Shown here piece by piece: positions 48,001 through 63,000 of a stretch of DNA of 64,000 nucleotides; the stretch's first letter is position 1; each line of letters opens with the position of its first letter. Source of the stretch: Synchiropus splendidus (Eukaryota; Chordata; Actinopteri; Syngnathiformes; Callionymidae); contig NC_071337.1 in NCBI RefSeq assembly GCF_027744825.2, forward strand, positions 10,417,031 through 10,481,030, read 5' to 3'. The translations under genes and the position numbers were made by a program. The notes below the pieces were generated by a model that saw nothing but the letters and a program-made list of their open reading frames with translations, searched no databases and was not told the DNA's origin.

Positions 48001-51000
48001 AGTGCATGGGCAGCGAATGTTTCTGTGAGGACACTAGATGGTTGTTTTGAGGTTTTCCACAGGTATATCACGAAGACGAAGAACAGTGCAGTGGCAAATC
48101 CTAGACAATAGATTGGATTTTCTCCACTCCATTCTAATTGATGCAATAATGTTTCAGTGTTCAGTTTTTCTATAACTGCAACTTCGACACAGTGACACGA
48201 CTGCAACATTCCACAACTCATTAATAAACCAGCCGTAAAACATGAGGGCTTAAACAAATGAAACAGGCAAACAGTGCGTGGAAGAATAAATCATCCGCCG
48301 CTCACTTGTTAATGAATAACAGAAGCAGGATGTGGCGATCAACTACAAGATTTATGAAAGTAAGTCTGAGTTTTGAGGAATTTCAGAACCAGCTTCTCAG
48401 TTCAGGATCAACTTTTCGCCCACCGCTCCAAGACTCGCCCCAAGTTACAGCGCAACTAATCTCCCTCACATGGTTCAACCATAATCTCAGATGGAAAAAC
48501 ACTGAAAATATGCTTCATGTCGACTTCACAGGACTTCATTTCTTCAATGAATAAAGTTCCCAAACAACACAGAGGGAGGCAGGAGTCAGCAGCTTGAGGC
48601 GTGTTGAGAACCTGTCATGCTCTCTAACACACTTGGCTGAGTGCAGACACACATGCACAAAAACACACACACAGTTATACTCAGATGTGAAATATGCGTT
48701 TTGTTTCCTGTAATTTCTACACAAAAGGCATAACACTATTTAATGTGATGACTCTGTCCCATGACATTTGTAAAGCCTCACACACACACACACTCAGTTG
48801 CCATGGACATAAAGCACACAAACGCAAAAGTTCAGTGCGGCTCCCTAGACTGTGCCTCTTTCAGCAAATCTAATCCGAGCCCCTGCTGCTAAATCTGACA
48901 GGGACAGTGTGTGGCTGTGTTCGGGGGGAAAGAGAGAGTGACTTTGCGACGCGTCGGCATATTGCCGTAGATGTTTCCTGACTGTAGAGTGTCTTCATCC
49001 ATCACACTTCCTCCCAAGAAGGACACTGACCTGCCATCTCTCTCAGCGGCTCCGCCTTCGATGACCGTTTTGACAAAGATGCCAAGCTTCTCCAGACCTG
49101 CATCCGCACCAACACCCATGCCGATGATGCTGATCCCCAGACCGTCATCATCTGGAACATAAAACGTGTGCACCATGAGACACAAATAATACTCAGCCTG
49201 AAATCAACTGAGGAATGAAGGAGGGATGGCTCATTGTGTATTTCAGCTTTTATTACATTTATTTCCACATTTACTCCTGAATGACGGCACTGATATTCCA
49301 TACAACAGACAGGTTTTTGACAGCCACTTGCACACTGGACAGTTAAAAGGTTATCAAGAGTGACCCTATCAGTTACCAGCACCGGGTGGTTTTCATGAAT
49401 CCCTGAATCCAAACTAAGATTTCGGAAGGGTAGAGGCACATGTGGGGTATCTTGGGAATCATTTTCACACACAGCTATTTATTTATTCATGGGAAAAGAA
49501 GAAACGATATTCAGAAAACCCTCGGTGACCTTCACACAAATGGGTGGCACACTGTTTGGGAAATTCCTTTCTGTCCGGCATTAATAATTCATCCCTCGTT
49601 CAGGTTACACAACAGTGACGGGATGAGAGAACCTGCAAGATGAAGTTGTTCTATTCTATTTTTGGTCTCGTGTGTTCATAAAGAAGCAAGTCCTCAAAAA
49701 AAAAAAAAAAAAAAAGTTATGATCGCTCTCACTTTTGAACAAGACAAACAGCCAGAAGGTGAATAAAACTAGAACACACTGCTCACATATACAGACAAAA
49801 CCAACACAACAACCTCCACTATTTCAAGAATATATTGTTATACAGTGCGAATGACATCTGGATAGTCACATCTGCTCCACTGTCTTTAAGACCAACATCA
49901 AACATTCTTACCCACCTTTCTCAAGCTCCACAGGGAAGAGTTCAAGTTTCTCCACTCGCTTCTCGAGTTCATACTCTGCAGATGAGGCCACGGGATCCAC
50001 CTCTTCGTTACGTCTGTCGTAATCCTCATTAGAGTATGTGTTGAACACCTGTAAACAAACACAGGACATGGTTAAAAACCTGGAGTCTATTTTAGCCTCC
50101 CATTAAAATCAAGGAAAAAGGAAAATATGTGTGAATTTAAACCCAGAGGCCCTCAAAAATAACAATAATGTGATCCATCACATGTCAAGTTCAAGACAAG
50201 GAGTTAAAAACCAGCACACCAAGTCATTTCAGAGATCAAAATGCGTATTGCAGGTTGATAAAAATGAAGACTAAAGTGCACCAAAAATGAGTATCCACAA
50301 TGACAAAGTGTTTAATATTTGCCATTCAACAAGATGTTTTGTGGGATTATCAAATGGCAATACAGCGACAGACAGACGGAAGGAATTGGATTAAATATGA
50401 GAAAGTGATCCCAAACATGCTTTAAGGAGAAAAAAAACAGGGTGTGTTTTGTGTTATTGTTTTGTGTTATTTGGCCATTAATGGTGATGACGGAGAAGAA
50501 CTGTGTATCAAAACACTGAGATGAAGAAGCTACAATAAATGTACTGTAGCTTCACAGAATGTAAAGAAAGACTGATACCACTAGTCTGCTAAAAATACAT
50601 TTTGTAAGGTCCCTCTGTTTAAAATACATTACTAGCAGTGATACTCAAAGTGACAATAATGCTCAGCCTCATGAAGAGAGGCAGAATAAGTGTAGTAAAT
50701 CACTAAATGTGTTCCCCAGAATGCACGCGCACGTTGTTGGCACCTCATAGCTCATGAAAACCACACATATTTCCACCCATAAATTTACTTGCAGGTAGTA
50801 GGTCATCAGATACAGACTCCTTCTGCCTCCCCCCTCCCTTGATTGTAAAAGACAAGACAGCTGTCACCTCTGCATTTCCTGGTCAGACAGACAACGTTTC
50901 TCGACTTCCGACAACGGACACAACGTTGGGCTTTGATCTTAATTCCTGTCCTGATTGTGTGTGAAGATTGCGATCCATCTTATTTGCTGTCTGCCACGAG

Positions 51001-54000
51001 TCAGAGCTCTACAAACCAATCGTTACTCTTCTTCTTATAACCGGCTAGATAGATATTCCCCTCGGAGTCTGGACACAACGTGCTATTCATCAGAGTTGGA
51101 CGAAGTCTCTCCTATGCTTGTTTCAATTGAAAACTGTTTTGACTGTGTGTGAAAACCTGCAAGGGCCGAGTAGCACGTGTGTAAACTACAACCTAGACAT
51201 TACATTTTGAACCAATATGCCATCCTTATGTGAGGCAAGTTCACGTCCAGACCAGGAGATGACTGAACTATAATTACTACGTGTGCTCCAGAGGATTTAT
51301 TTTGGAGACATAATGAATATTTCCGACAAGGACAAAGAAAACATTTAGGCAGAGTAACGAACCAATGAATAATAACCACTGCTTTACAAATTTGACAAGA
51401 CAGCTGTTCCGCTCTTTAGAGAAAATACAAGGTTTTTAGAAGAGAGTTAAGAGAAAAATTATCCAAATTCTAATTCCACAATCCTGAGCATTACTACCGG
51501 CTGCAGAGCCCAAGAGAAGCCTCTGCACTGCTGCAAGACTCAGCTGTCACTACACATTTCATCCCAGCCAGACTTTGCTCCCTGCTCTGAGGACAGAAAA
51601 AAAGGGAAGCCGAAAAAAGACGTGCTGCCTTGTCAGTTATGCAAAAAGAGCTCGGCAGAACACCAGCTTCCTCAAACGCATGGCAACATGAGGAATCTTG
51701 TATGTAGAACATGTTAAACTGATTCAGAACGTAGTGGATAATTTTGCTCAGAGAACAAAATGCGAGCGAATATGATATTGTAGACTGCAATTGAGATTAT
51801 AGAACGTAACTAGAGGCATTTAAAAAGGCACCCCAAAGTGACGTAGAATGAGGTACAAGCAAACGCAGGCTTAAGAATCTATAACCAGTGTCTCCAAGGA
51901 CAGTTGTAGCAACTTCTTTTCATAAAAAATATGAGTTATGAGGTAACCCATCCACACTCCTGTCCACCACCATTGAATAAAAACAGGCACCAGTCATTCA
52001 ATCTGCTGTGTCATATAGTTAACAGTTACACAAATACATTAATATACCGAGCGGGCGAATTACAACACAAATGAAACTAAGTCAGAGACATGGACTTCAA
52101 GAAGGGATGTGACCTGTGGTCAGAGGCGTTAGCAAGACAGCGTGCAGGTACTTCCTGCAACATCAAGAGGAACATTACAGTTTTCTTCCGCCTGTCACAC
52201 AGATGTTTTTCACAGAGCGGCCCAATGCAAACAAAAATAAAATCATGAATGAAAGAAGTCGACAAAGACTGATGCCACAATTTCTGTCCCCTGCTTTCAT
52301 CTAAACTAGCAAGTTCATTTAGCGTCAAATTTTGTAGGAAGTTTACAAAAAGACCAAACTGGCTTTTAATTTTCTCTTTCTGAATGTAGAATTTTACTTT
52401 CTTTTAAAGATAATTTTTTTTGAAATTGTGTAATTTTGTAAATTGAAGGGTTTTTTTTTATTAGCAGCATTGTATTAACAACAAAAAGGCATGAACATTC
52501 CAAACAGCAAAAATAAAAAAATAAAAAAATCTTGAAGTCATTGAAGCTGTAAAAGCCTCAGTCGGTTAGTTTTATGAAGCATATTAGAACATCTATCTAC
52601 TGTACTCAATCCAAGTTACTGTAATGCTACGCTCCCAGAGTCAGTCTAGCACTTCTGTACATGAATAATGTCAATAATGCAGAATTAAAGATATTTGTTA
52701 AAGCTCTTAAATCTGAATTCATATTCACAACTTGTTGAAAATGTGCTCGAATTGACAGTGATGTTGCGTATGAAATAAATCTGGAGCTGTTAAACATGCT
52801 ATAAAGTTTATCCATTCGTGATCCAGGAAACGGAATCTAAGAGGACAATAACTCTGCAGGAGGTCATCTCCGTGTCCTCTGTTCAATATACTGTGTTTGC
52901 CCACAGAGCCTGGGAACATTGACGTAGCGTGAGCCTGACAAGGGTGGATTCAGCTGCGCACGCTCTATCCATGACCCGCGTGTCATCAATCATTCAGCGT
53001 GACCAACCGCCCTGCATTATTAATGCTCATGTCTGCCAACATTTAACCTCACTTTTTAATATCATAACAGCCATCTATTTAAAGTTGGAATTCAGTTGGA
53101 TTTCTAAAAGCAGTCTTGCACTTTTCCAGACTCGCCACTATCAGCAGACACTGTAATCGCCTCGCTTTGTCACGATCTACAAACACATTAGCGTGTGGCC
53201 GGACACTTGAGGGAGCAGAAGAATGTGACGGAGAAGAGGTCACCAGCACAGAGAATATGGGAGGCTGGAGAACAAAGGATAGAAGGAGACGACGAAGGGT
53301 GGAGGTGAGAGAGCTGTTGGCAGATAAACAAGCAGAGAGCAATAAACTTTGAAATATGAACCGCTGAGTGTAATGAGTGTAAAATGGATCGGAGTGACAG
53401 CAGAAAGATCACATCATCCCAACAAAATTATTATTAGGAGAACACCTTTTGTAATGGCATTTTGTAATGAAAAAATCATGACCAATTTAAAGCAGATGAC
53501 ACCATTGACAGGCCTCCTATTGAGAATCATAAGCTCAAACATATGTTAGAAAGGTTAAAAGAAAAACGGAACCAAAAGTCAAACATTCGACTAACAGAAA
53601 TTACAGTGCAATGGCTGTAACCTAGATTCACATGACATAATGTACCTCTTACCTGTTTGAGCTTAATATCATCGGCCACTTCACACTGCATCACAATTCT
53701 ATATTCATTTCTGGAACCCGACATGAAGAACTTCACAAAAAAAGAGCAATTAAGTTCTCGTTTCATTCCTCAATCTTGCATGAAATTGTGTCCTTCTAGA
53801 CTGAGCTCCAATAAGTATATGAAAATGCAAACACAAAAGTCTTTTCTGTAATCTTGAGTGCACCAGAAAGAGAGTTCTGCCATCTTGACACCTGTTTTTT
53901 CTTCCATTACACAGATCTCAGAACCTAGAGGTGAGAAAGAAACTTACACCTTCAATACAATGCCCTCATTTTTTATTTTTTATTTTAATAAAAAAGTACT

Positions 54001-57000
54001 TATTTCTATGTTGTCCATAATTAAGAGCACATGTGTCAAACTTGATGCACCGCATTATTTAAATGTATATGTGTCAGACTTCATATGACTGTCAGCATTT
54101 AAAATAAATAATAATTTGAATAAATAGTTAAATAGGAAAATGTGTTTTAAATTTTGTCCTTTCAATTTTGAGTATTTGTTTATACCCAGTTGCAAACACT
54201 GTAGCACATCAAAAAATATTATAGCATTATTATATACTGTGACACCATTGCATTGTGACACTATTGCACTGATCTGTGACATTCTTGCCAATATACAATA
54301 ATACTCACCCCTAATCTGTATATACTTGGTCTTATTTCTTCCCTTCTTGTCGGTAGATCTGACCCAAATAAGGTTCGTGTTATGTACTGTGCACTGACTA
54401 AGCTAGTGGTAGTTTAAAGAGACCCCATCATGTATTTCTTTATTAACCAAATCTCAGCTATCCACAGAGCAGCTTCACATCAAAACATTATTTAAAATAA
54501 AGTGTTCATCAGCTAATGTTAAATTATTTTTTTACAAATATGCCGGCTTTGTAGAAACAGACACGACATGGGAGAGGTGACGAAAACCCTTCGTGTTCCC
54601 AACAATCCCATGAGCGTTTTGTAGCAACTCCAGTCTTCTTCCAACTGATCAATAAATGAATGATCGAAGCATTTCTTAATAAAAAAACAACTGCAGCATA
54701 CATAATATCGGCCTTGTCTGTACAGTATTTGTTCATTAAGCAAACACAAAACCAAGTGACATCATCAATTCCAGCTGTTTGCAGTTGTACAACTAGGACC
54801 TTTTAAAGAAGAGAGAATTACAGCCAATGTGCTGGTTCACAAAAGGCTACAACAGGGAAACTAAAAAGCCAAGCACTGATGCCCACAGTAACAATGACAG
54901 GGCTGGGCGTGAGCAGGAAGAAGATGAAACGTGTGTGCGCAAACTCTGCAGCGAGAAGTGGGATGACTCATGATCTATCGTATGCATCAGGCAGTGGAAT
55001 AACAGCAAGGCATTGGAGGAGACTAAAAGATGCAGAGGGGAAGTAGACGATTTAGCTGATTTGTGTCTGGCTTGTTGAGGCCAAGTCAGGGCAAGTTGCC
55101 CAGACCCAGCTTTCATGTCTCTTGGTATTAAAACCAGACATTTAGTGTCCATGCCACTTATGTCCAGCACCTCAAGGATGGCAGCGCCACAGTGAGTAGG
55201 CTGCAAAAGTAGCATGCAAAGTTCATACAGCAGTGGCTGGAACTCAAAAGAGCCATTCAGCAGATAAACAACAGCTCAACACACACACACAGGCTGCAAC
55301 AGCTCAGCACTTGTACCTGTGGCCGCACAGACACACACTCAGAGGCATGTCAGAAAGCTGACAAGTGCTGAATCTCCGGATGTTCTGTGGACCAGGCGCA
55401 TGCTGATGATGGAAATGAATTCATGACTTGCAGGAGCAGAAATTCAGTGACAAGTATGAAGAGACGGCGAGGAGCAGGGATTAAAGCGAAGGGAATCATA
55501 CAAAGCTCGACCCATGAGCAAAGATAAGCAGCCCACAAGAATGTTAAGTCGGTTCCAACTGTCTGTCATCTAGTCTGCATTGCTCCTCCACTGAGGGATT
55601 CATGCTGACATCAGACAAGTTGGGGATTCCTCTCACAGGGTCAGCATTTCCTTGCTGAAGACTCCTGACAGCAACTTATATCGACTCAAAGAATATACAG
55701 ATTCATCATCTGTGACTGTTTACAGCTTTATAATGAAATTGTATTAACATAATTTCCATTTTTCACAGCATGTAAACAATGATCCACTTTATTTCAGTTG
55801 TTTTATCCATAACACTCACAAGTGATTAGTCGTGCTAGAGCCCTGTAACAAAGGTTACCATTTAACTGTACTGACAATACACAGCACACAAGAGATGATC
55901 AATGCGGCATGACTGCAAACCAGCAACGTTCCCAGCAAGATCCGGAGGGCTCCCGCTGCTCCGACTGCCGTGCTTCAGCAGGAAGCAGGAACAAGTCTCC
56001 CTCAAGTCAAATTGGGACCAGTTTTTCAAGTCTTCACTGCAGTGATTGGAAGTAAACTGGGGGAACTTCTACAATGTCGTGGCCAGAACTGGTTGGACCA
56101 GTGGAATCCCTGCTTAACATGGGCAGTTTGTATGCGTTCTCCTGAGTGCCTTTCTAGTTTTAAATACAGTGGTACCTCTCGAACGTCCTGGAATTCAAAC
56201 AAATCGGACTTCGAACAAAAATGTCGAGATTTTTTTGCTACGGATTTCGAAGGAAAATCAAGAACTCAAACGCGCCCAAAAAAAGCCGGAAAAAACATAA
56301 CGTGCGCGGACCGACCAGCTGACCCACGACGCGCTTTGTTATTGTGTATAACGCAGCCTCTGTATGCAGACGTGTCCCGTTAGCTACATTTACTGACTGT
56401 TTTTTCTTCATATTGAGGGGTAAAACCTTTCCTGTCTCCGCACTGGATCGTGGTAGAGTGTCACAGGGGAGGTGCTGGAGCGCTCACTCCAGGGTTTGAT
56501 GTCCTGTTGTGGGCTGGAGCTGGGACAGGGATGAGGCGAGTCTGGGACAGAGCGTTACTTGGTTTATGACTTTGTCACAGCCAAACTGCACAGAAGCGCA
56601 CATTCAGAGCTGGACACGCACCGGGCACCTCTTCACTTCTGGAGAGACCTCACTCACTCGGCAACCCCTCCCACATGCAGCGGCCACACACATAGAGGAA
56701 CAGCGCACCTGCAGCAGACACTCTACATTCACTCCTACAAAAGCCTATTTTAAGGCTTGCAACGCATTATTGCTTTTTCCATTAATGTAATGGGAAAAAC
56801 CGATTCAGATTTCGAAAAAAACACTACTCGAACGGCCATCTGGAACGGATTGTGGACCGAGGTGCCACTGTATCATAAAATTAAAAGCCAAACTTGCTGT
56901 CCCATATACAACTTAATGATGAGACAAGCAGGGTCCAGCCGCCTTGTTTGTCCCCCAGTTACCCCATTGAGGTCACTATTAATGGCACAATACCAATGGG

Positions 57001-60000
57001 TGCCATGGCTCCCACCAGAAAACCCGCCAGAACTGGACACAAAGGGAGAGGGGCCGGAGTATAACCAAGGGGAGAATAGTAAACAACTACAATAACAAGG
57101 CGGCAGACAATGCCCTTCTTTATGTTCCGCCTCGGTAATTTACAGTGAGTGGGAAGCTCAACTACAACGAGACTACAAAAAGGCTGATTGTTACATTATA
57201 ATCTAACTGATGCAATAGACAGCAGTAATGACTTGGCACCTTTGTTGCATCACAACACAGAATAACAGCCAGTCTGTTTGACGTGGTCGTCTCTGTTCGA
57301 ACGCAGTGGCAATAGATGACAGCGGGCGTGGTTTCAATTCAGACAGACTGGTTTAATCGTCTGCCTGAGTCACTGCGAGCAAGGACACGGCGCTGCAGCC
57401 TCAGCTCTCAGCTAAATCCCGGCGATACACTATCACTATGTGCGCCACACTATTCGTAACCGCCATAAAGACTGTCAGTGCTCCGATGACATCATTAGCC
57501 GAGGCCAGGAGACTCTTCATGGGGTTAGCTGGAAGGAAAAGGTGGTCAGCGGTTTATGACACAGCCTCGGTGCGGCCGCAAAAACCACAGAGCCGGTCTT
57601 GTCTTTCTGTGCCCTTTAATTATGCATCACTGTACCGCGATTGTGTGTCACAGAAACAAGAAAACAAAAACACACCCACATTAAAAATGCAGCGGGGAGT
57701 CGGCACACGTGAACAGCAGCGCGTGCATTAAACGAGAACGGAAAGGTCACAGAATTATGGAAAGGCCGATCAAAGGAACCTCAAATTATACAGCGGGAAA
57801 CCACATTTACTGACAATAATAGAGCAAAATCTGAGAAATGCACTCATGTAAGGTACAGGGAAACACACTACCTAGTTATCCACCTAAGACCCGCCCTCAA
57901 AAGGACACTAGATTTCTGCCTTCCAGCACCATGATTCACGTTTTACTTTGGCCATATTTAGGTTCACTACATGCTCCATCTAGTCATCACCACACTTATC
58001 AGTAAAACTCAAATGGATGGCATATTAGCACAGGAGTTGTTACAGTACAGGTTTTTATCCCAGATAGCAGAGAGAAATAAAAATAAAAAACATTCCAGAC
58101 AAAAGCATCTCGAAAGGCTATCCCCGGCCTGCCATGACTTCAAACGAAAATCAGTGACGGACAAACAAAAATCAATTAATTTAAAAGCATTTTCTTTGCA
58201 AAGATCTCCCACAGTGCATGTTTATTTAGAGACCTGTCAAGTGATGGCCTCCTGCCACTTGATGACTCACCAGTTATTGAGAGGCGGCAAATGGCAAATG
58301 TCAGCAACTGGGCCCAAACAGAAAAAAACTGTCATCTTTTGTCATATGAGACCGCACTAATGGTGATGGCAAGGTAAGTATTTTGACCACAAACACCGAG
58401 ATAAACATGTTGAAATTAGTCTCCAAGCTCAACAACTCATCTATGAATCGGTATGTTTCATGCTACAATATTGAGGTTGATACCCCCAAAACAATACATG
58501 TACAAATTCTGCTTGCTCAAAACAATTGTTTTTTTTAACAAAAATTTTATTAATCTTCCAAAATTTAGCTGGTAAACCAGTGATCCAGAAACATTTAATC
58601 TACTCACAATAATCCTCACTAGGAATATAATTTACCCAAGGATGACACCCACAAGTTATTTTCTTTTACTGCCTCAATTTGTGATGATTATTTTCTATAA
58701 CTTCTTCAGCATTTGCTAGCTGTCCTCTTCTCTCATTGTACAGTACAATCTGACATGAAACTGTCCACAGTTGTCTACAGTTTACTTGGTTATTTCAATT
58801 AGCATTTTTATTTGTATTTTGTTTAGTGTAACTCCTTTTGCACCAGTTTATTCTTCTCTGCACTACAGTTTGGAAAACAGATGTATGAATCTATCTACAT
58901 TTATCCTATGATTATTTATATGGGTGCACTGATAACCAACATTGTGTATAGTAGCTGATCCAAAAAAAAAACAAATATAGTTTGAGGAATCAGATGTCAA
59001 ATAAACTTTGCACAACGGCAAATATTTACAAGACTAATAACACAATTGTAATCGTAAAGTGCCCTGAATTTTTGGTTTCGCGACAGACCAAAAAAAGCCC
59101 CAAAAATTGAAATGTTAAAATATGAATCTAACAGTTTACAGGAGAAAAGTAGTTCTAGAGTGTGTCATTTTCAGAGCAGGAAGAGAATAGTGTGAGATTT
59201 TCAGACCTTCACAAAGGTATACAAGATCTGTTTCACTTGAAAGAATCAGCAATTACCTAAAAAAGTAAGGAAATCTATGTTAACCGATCGCTGCACCTTT
59301 TGTAAATAAAATAGAATAGAATAAAACTGATTTATACAGTACATAGGTTAGAAGTTGGAGACGATACAATGCTATACACAGCAAAAATCCCCACACAAGA
59401 GAAAACAACTCACATTGCAGAGTGACCGTAAAAGAGGTTCCTTGAACACATTTTACATTGTGCACACCCTCTGCCAAGACTGGTCTCAGACCATTGACTT
59501 TATACTTTAAAATCCCTGGCGGAACCCAAAAAGTCCTGGCCTATTCCATGACGTGTGAGAAGACTGTTAGTGAAGATTTTTCAATTTGGCCGTACGAAAA
59601 GAAGCTTAGCCGAAATGCTGTTAATGCCAACTGTCATTCAGACTCAGCTGCTGTTTTTGCTGTTTTCCCAAAAAGTCACTCTGACACAGCTGTTGTCGTT
59701 ACACAGTCATTAACACAGGGATATACGCGCCATTGACTAGACGTGAACATATTTTCTGGATTTTAATTGTGCCATGTAACTGACTGCATTTCTCGTGTTC
59801 AGATCAGTCATGCAACTGTAGTTACCAAAAACATTTAGGTTAAGCCAACGCAATGCAGCTGTTAGTTCACGCTACATCCACGACACCATTCCACATATAT
59901 CATGAGCCAAAGAGACAGATCGTCGTAAAGTAGAGTAATCCTTTCTGCCAGAAAACACGGTCAAAATGAAAGCAAAGTCGCTGGCTGGAGGCCATCTCAT

Positions 60001-63000
60001 TTCAGCTTAGCACCAGACTGAATTAAGAGATGCTCCAGATAGCGGTGCTCGTCTTGACTCCTGATAGATGTAAACAAGAAATCGGCTGCGTTTATTTGAC
60101 TCTCACGAAGCGCAAATGGTGACCACATCGGAGGCTAGTTTAGTAGACACTAAAACTGGAAGTGTCATGTCAAGTCTTTGGCTACCACCTAAATAATGAA
60201 GACAAAGTGTGTGTAAGTCTACTTCCTTATTTTTGGCATCAGTGGCTTCGTCCAAGATGCATTGGAAATTTCTTTTGCAAATGAGATTTACTCCTGTAGC
60301 ATAAACAAATCTGACAAATTGAATGCAAAGATTGCTAAGCATATCTATAATATTGTGTCATTTTGCCACTGCAACAGCAAAAACGTATGCCATATCTCTG
60401 TTAACAGTATTTTTTGATCATCATCATTTGATCGTGCTATTAACCATCTTCAGGAAGATTATCTGTTCCACAGTCTCACAAGAACACTGGCTCAGTGGTT
60501 CTATACAAATCAAATCACTCTACGTTTGAAATAAAACCACTTATCATCGATAAACAAATAAAAACAAATTGCTTCAGGGAAAATGGGTGTTCGTTTCTTA
60601 TTGATTTCGGCATGAGGCGACATCTGTGTCTTTCAGTGCCGCACAGACGGCGGAGCATTTAAATAGGAGGCATCAAACGTCAGCCTCTTGGTGCTGCCAC
60701 AGACAGAGCTGAGTGGGGAGGAGGAGAACACAGACGCTCTAGTGGCCGCTCAAGTGGTGCTCCACTTCTCAAATCTTTTCATGTGCAATAACAAAGGAGA
60801 GAATTTTTGTCATTTAATTTCCCTTTATCAGGTTTGAAGTGAGGCGACACCTTCCATTGAGGAACACCGCCAACCCTCAAAGGCACCAAAAAGACAAAAA
60901 CAAAATGCAACACCTGTTGTAAGATTTATGGACTGTGATCAAATACCTTTTTGTTAATGGATTCAATTGATATCAGATGAAGACAATGAGAGATTTTCAT
61001 TGGTAGCAACAACATATATTCAAGATCTGGCTAAGAAAGCTGACCTGTGTACTATATTAACCCCTGACTTTGTTCTCCTGATATTATTGCCCCCTGCCAG
61101 TCCTTGACTAATAGACTAGTGGAAGCTCTGAAACCCATATAAACAAGATGGACAACCACGAAATATATTTATTTTTAACATGTTTTTGTCATTGTTTACT
61201 AATAGAAATGATGCAGTACGTGTAAAAGGTCACTTGAATGTGCACTGTTTAAAAGAGAGAGACTTTTAAACAGAAGAAAGAGAAGCCATGAAAAGAGTAT
61301 TGTTGAGTTTCGTATCAAAATGCTTTTAAGTTCTTGATTGAATGCACAAAACAAAAACAGAACGTCTTGATCATTTGTGATGAAGTTGTAAAAACGAATC
61401 AATATGTACGTCTGTACCTTTTAAAAATAATGTTAATTGTGAATTCTGGAATACTGCACTGATCAACAAGTGAAGTGGCGAGGTGACTTGTCGAATGTCG
61501 TACAAGAAACACGTCAAATTATATTTACAACATGTACAGAATTCTCCCTAAACTTCTCCTAGCGTAATGACCAACCCCTTAAACTCCGGAAACAATTCCG
61601 ACAAGAACACAGATAAACACAACTTTTGAGATTTGATCTTTTTCATTCCTAAGTAGTAGAGCATTTAAGTCATTGACCAGAGGCTGCAGCTTCTGTTCAT
61701 AACTCCATTGAGTCCCTTCAAGAGCGCTGTTGAGACAAAGTACAAGACAAAAATGCTGCTTTTACCGCAGGATTAGAAGACGTAAATGTGATTTAAATCC
61801 AAGACCTCTCTGTTAGACAGACTCGTGTCTGAGACACAGCCGTGTATATACATACGAACAAAAGGAGGAGCCCCAGTTGTTCCTCGTGTGCCGAGGGGAG
61901 GGGCCGTGTGACAAGTGGGAGGGGTGTATATGTCAGTGGGCATGAGGGTCTTTGTGTTAGGGGGAGGTTCCTTTCGTGAATATTCTATATGATGAATGAG
62001 AAATGCTTTTTGATGAGAATGAAAGGAGTGATAACAATGCAGCATATTTGAATACTCCTCAACCTGAAGAGGTTCCAAGTGCTCAGATTTCTACCCAAAC
62101 GACAAGGCCCTTGGGTTATTTTGTTGATCTGCTTCCCACTGCATTGTGCCCAGCCTTTGTATAGGTTTTCAGCCACATGGGACGAGTCCTGACTGTGAGA
62201 AGTGAATAGCTGGCAGTGCAGGATAATTAGCAGGTGAAAGTCACGTTTTCGCTCCCGAACTAACTGGGCTAATTGTTCTGGTTCACGACATCATGTTAAT
62301 AGAAATCATCCCAAAATACAGCACCTTCCGTTCTCACATTCAAGACTGTGAGAGCCGTGAAAAACACAAATGAACACCAAGACAAAACAAGCAGAAGTGA
62401 ACAGCCTTCTTGTTTGCAACTTAAAGAGTATAATCGGTTTCATTCTGAATGCTTGTGGATTAAGACTGGAATTTCTTTTTGCTTTTTTTTCCCTGTAATC
62501 TTTTAAATCCAACTCCGCAATTTGCAAACTACACTAACATGTTTTTGTCCGACCACAGCATCAGGACTGTACAGGGACGAATGATGCAACAAAACACATG
62601 TCAGGGGTAAACACAGCCGTCAAATACACCAAAGAATGTCCAAGAAGAAAAGCCTTATTACGAGTGACATAAAACACAAAGGGCTTGCTGTTTACCTCCG
62701 TTTCAAGGGAGAAATACTATTTAAATGTTGTATTAAGATGTGGCCAAAACAACTTACCTTATATTTATGCTTCAAACAGAACAAAGAACCCAGTAGTGAG
62801 GGGAGATCTGCTATATTGTATTACAAGTAATACAAGTCATTTCAAAAAGAAACTAACTTTTTTATATAAGGGGTCAAATAGTGATGCCAGCATCTTAAAT
62901 CAGCCATTTGGTAAAAAACTAAGCAGTTAATGGCCTTGAATAAGCCATAACTATTCTTTTTTTATTTGAAATCTGGCATCAATTGTGAGAAATCACTTCT

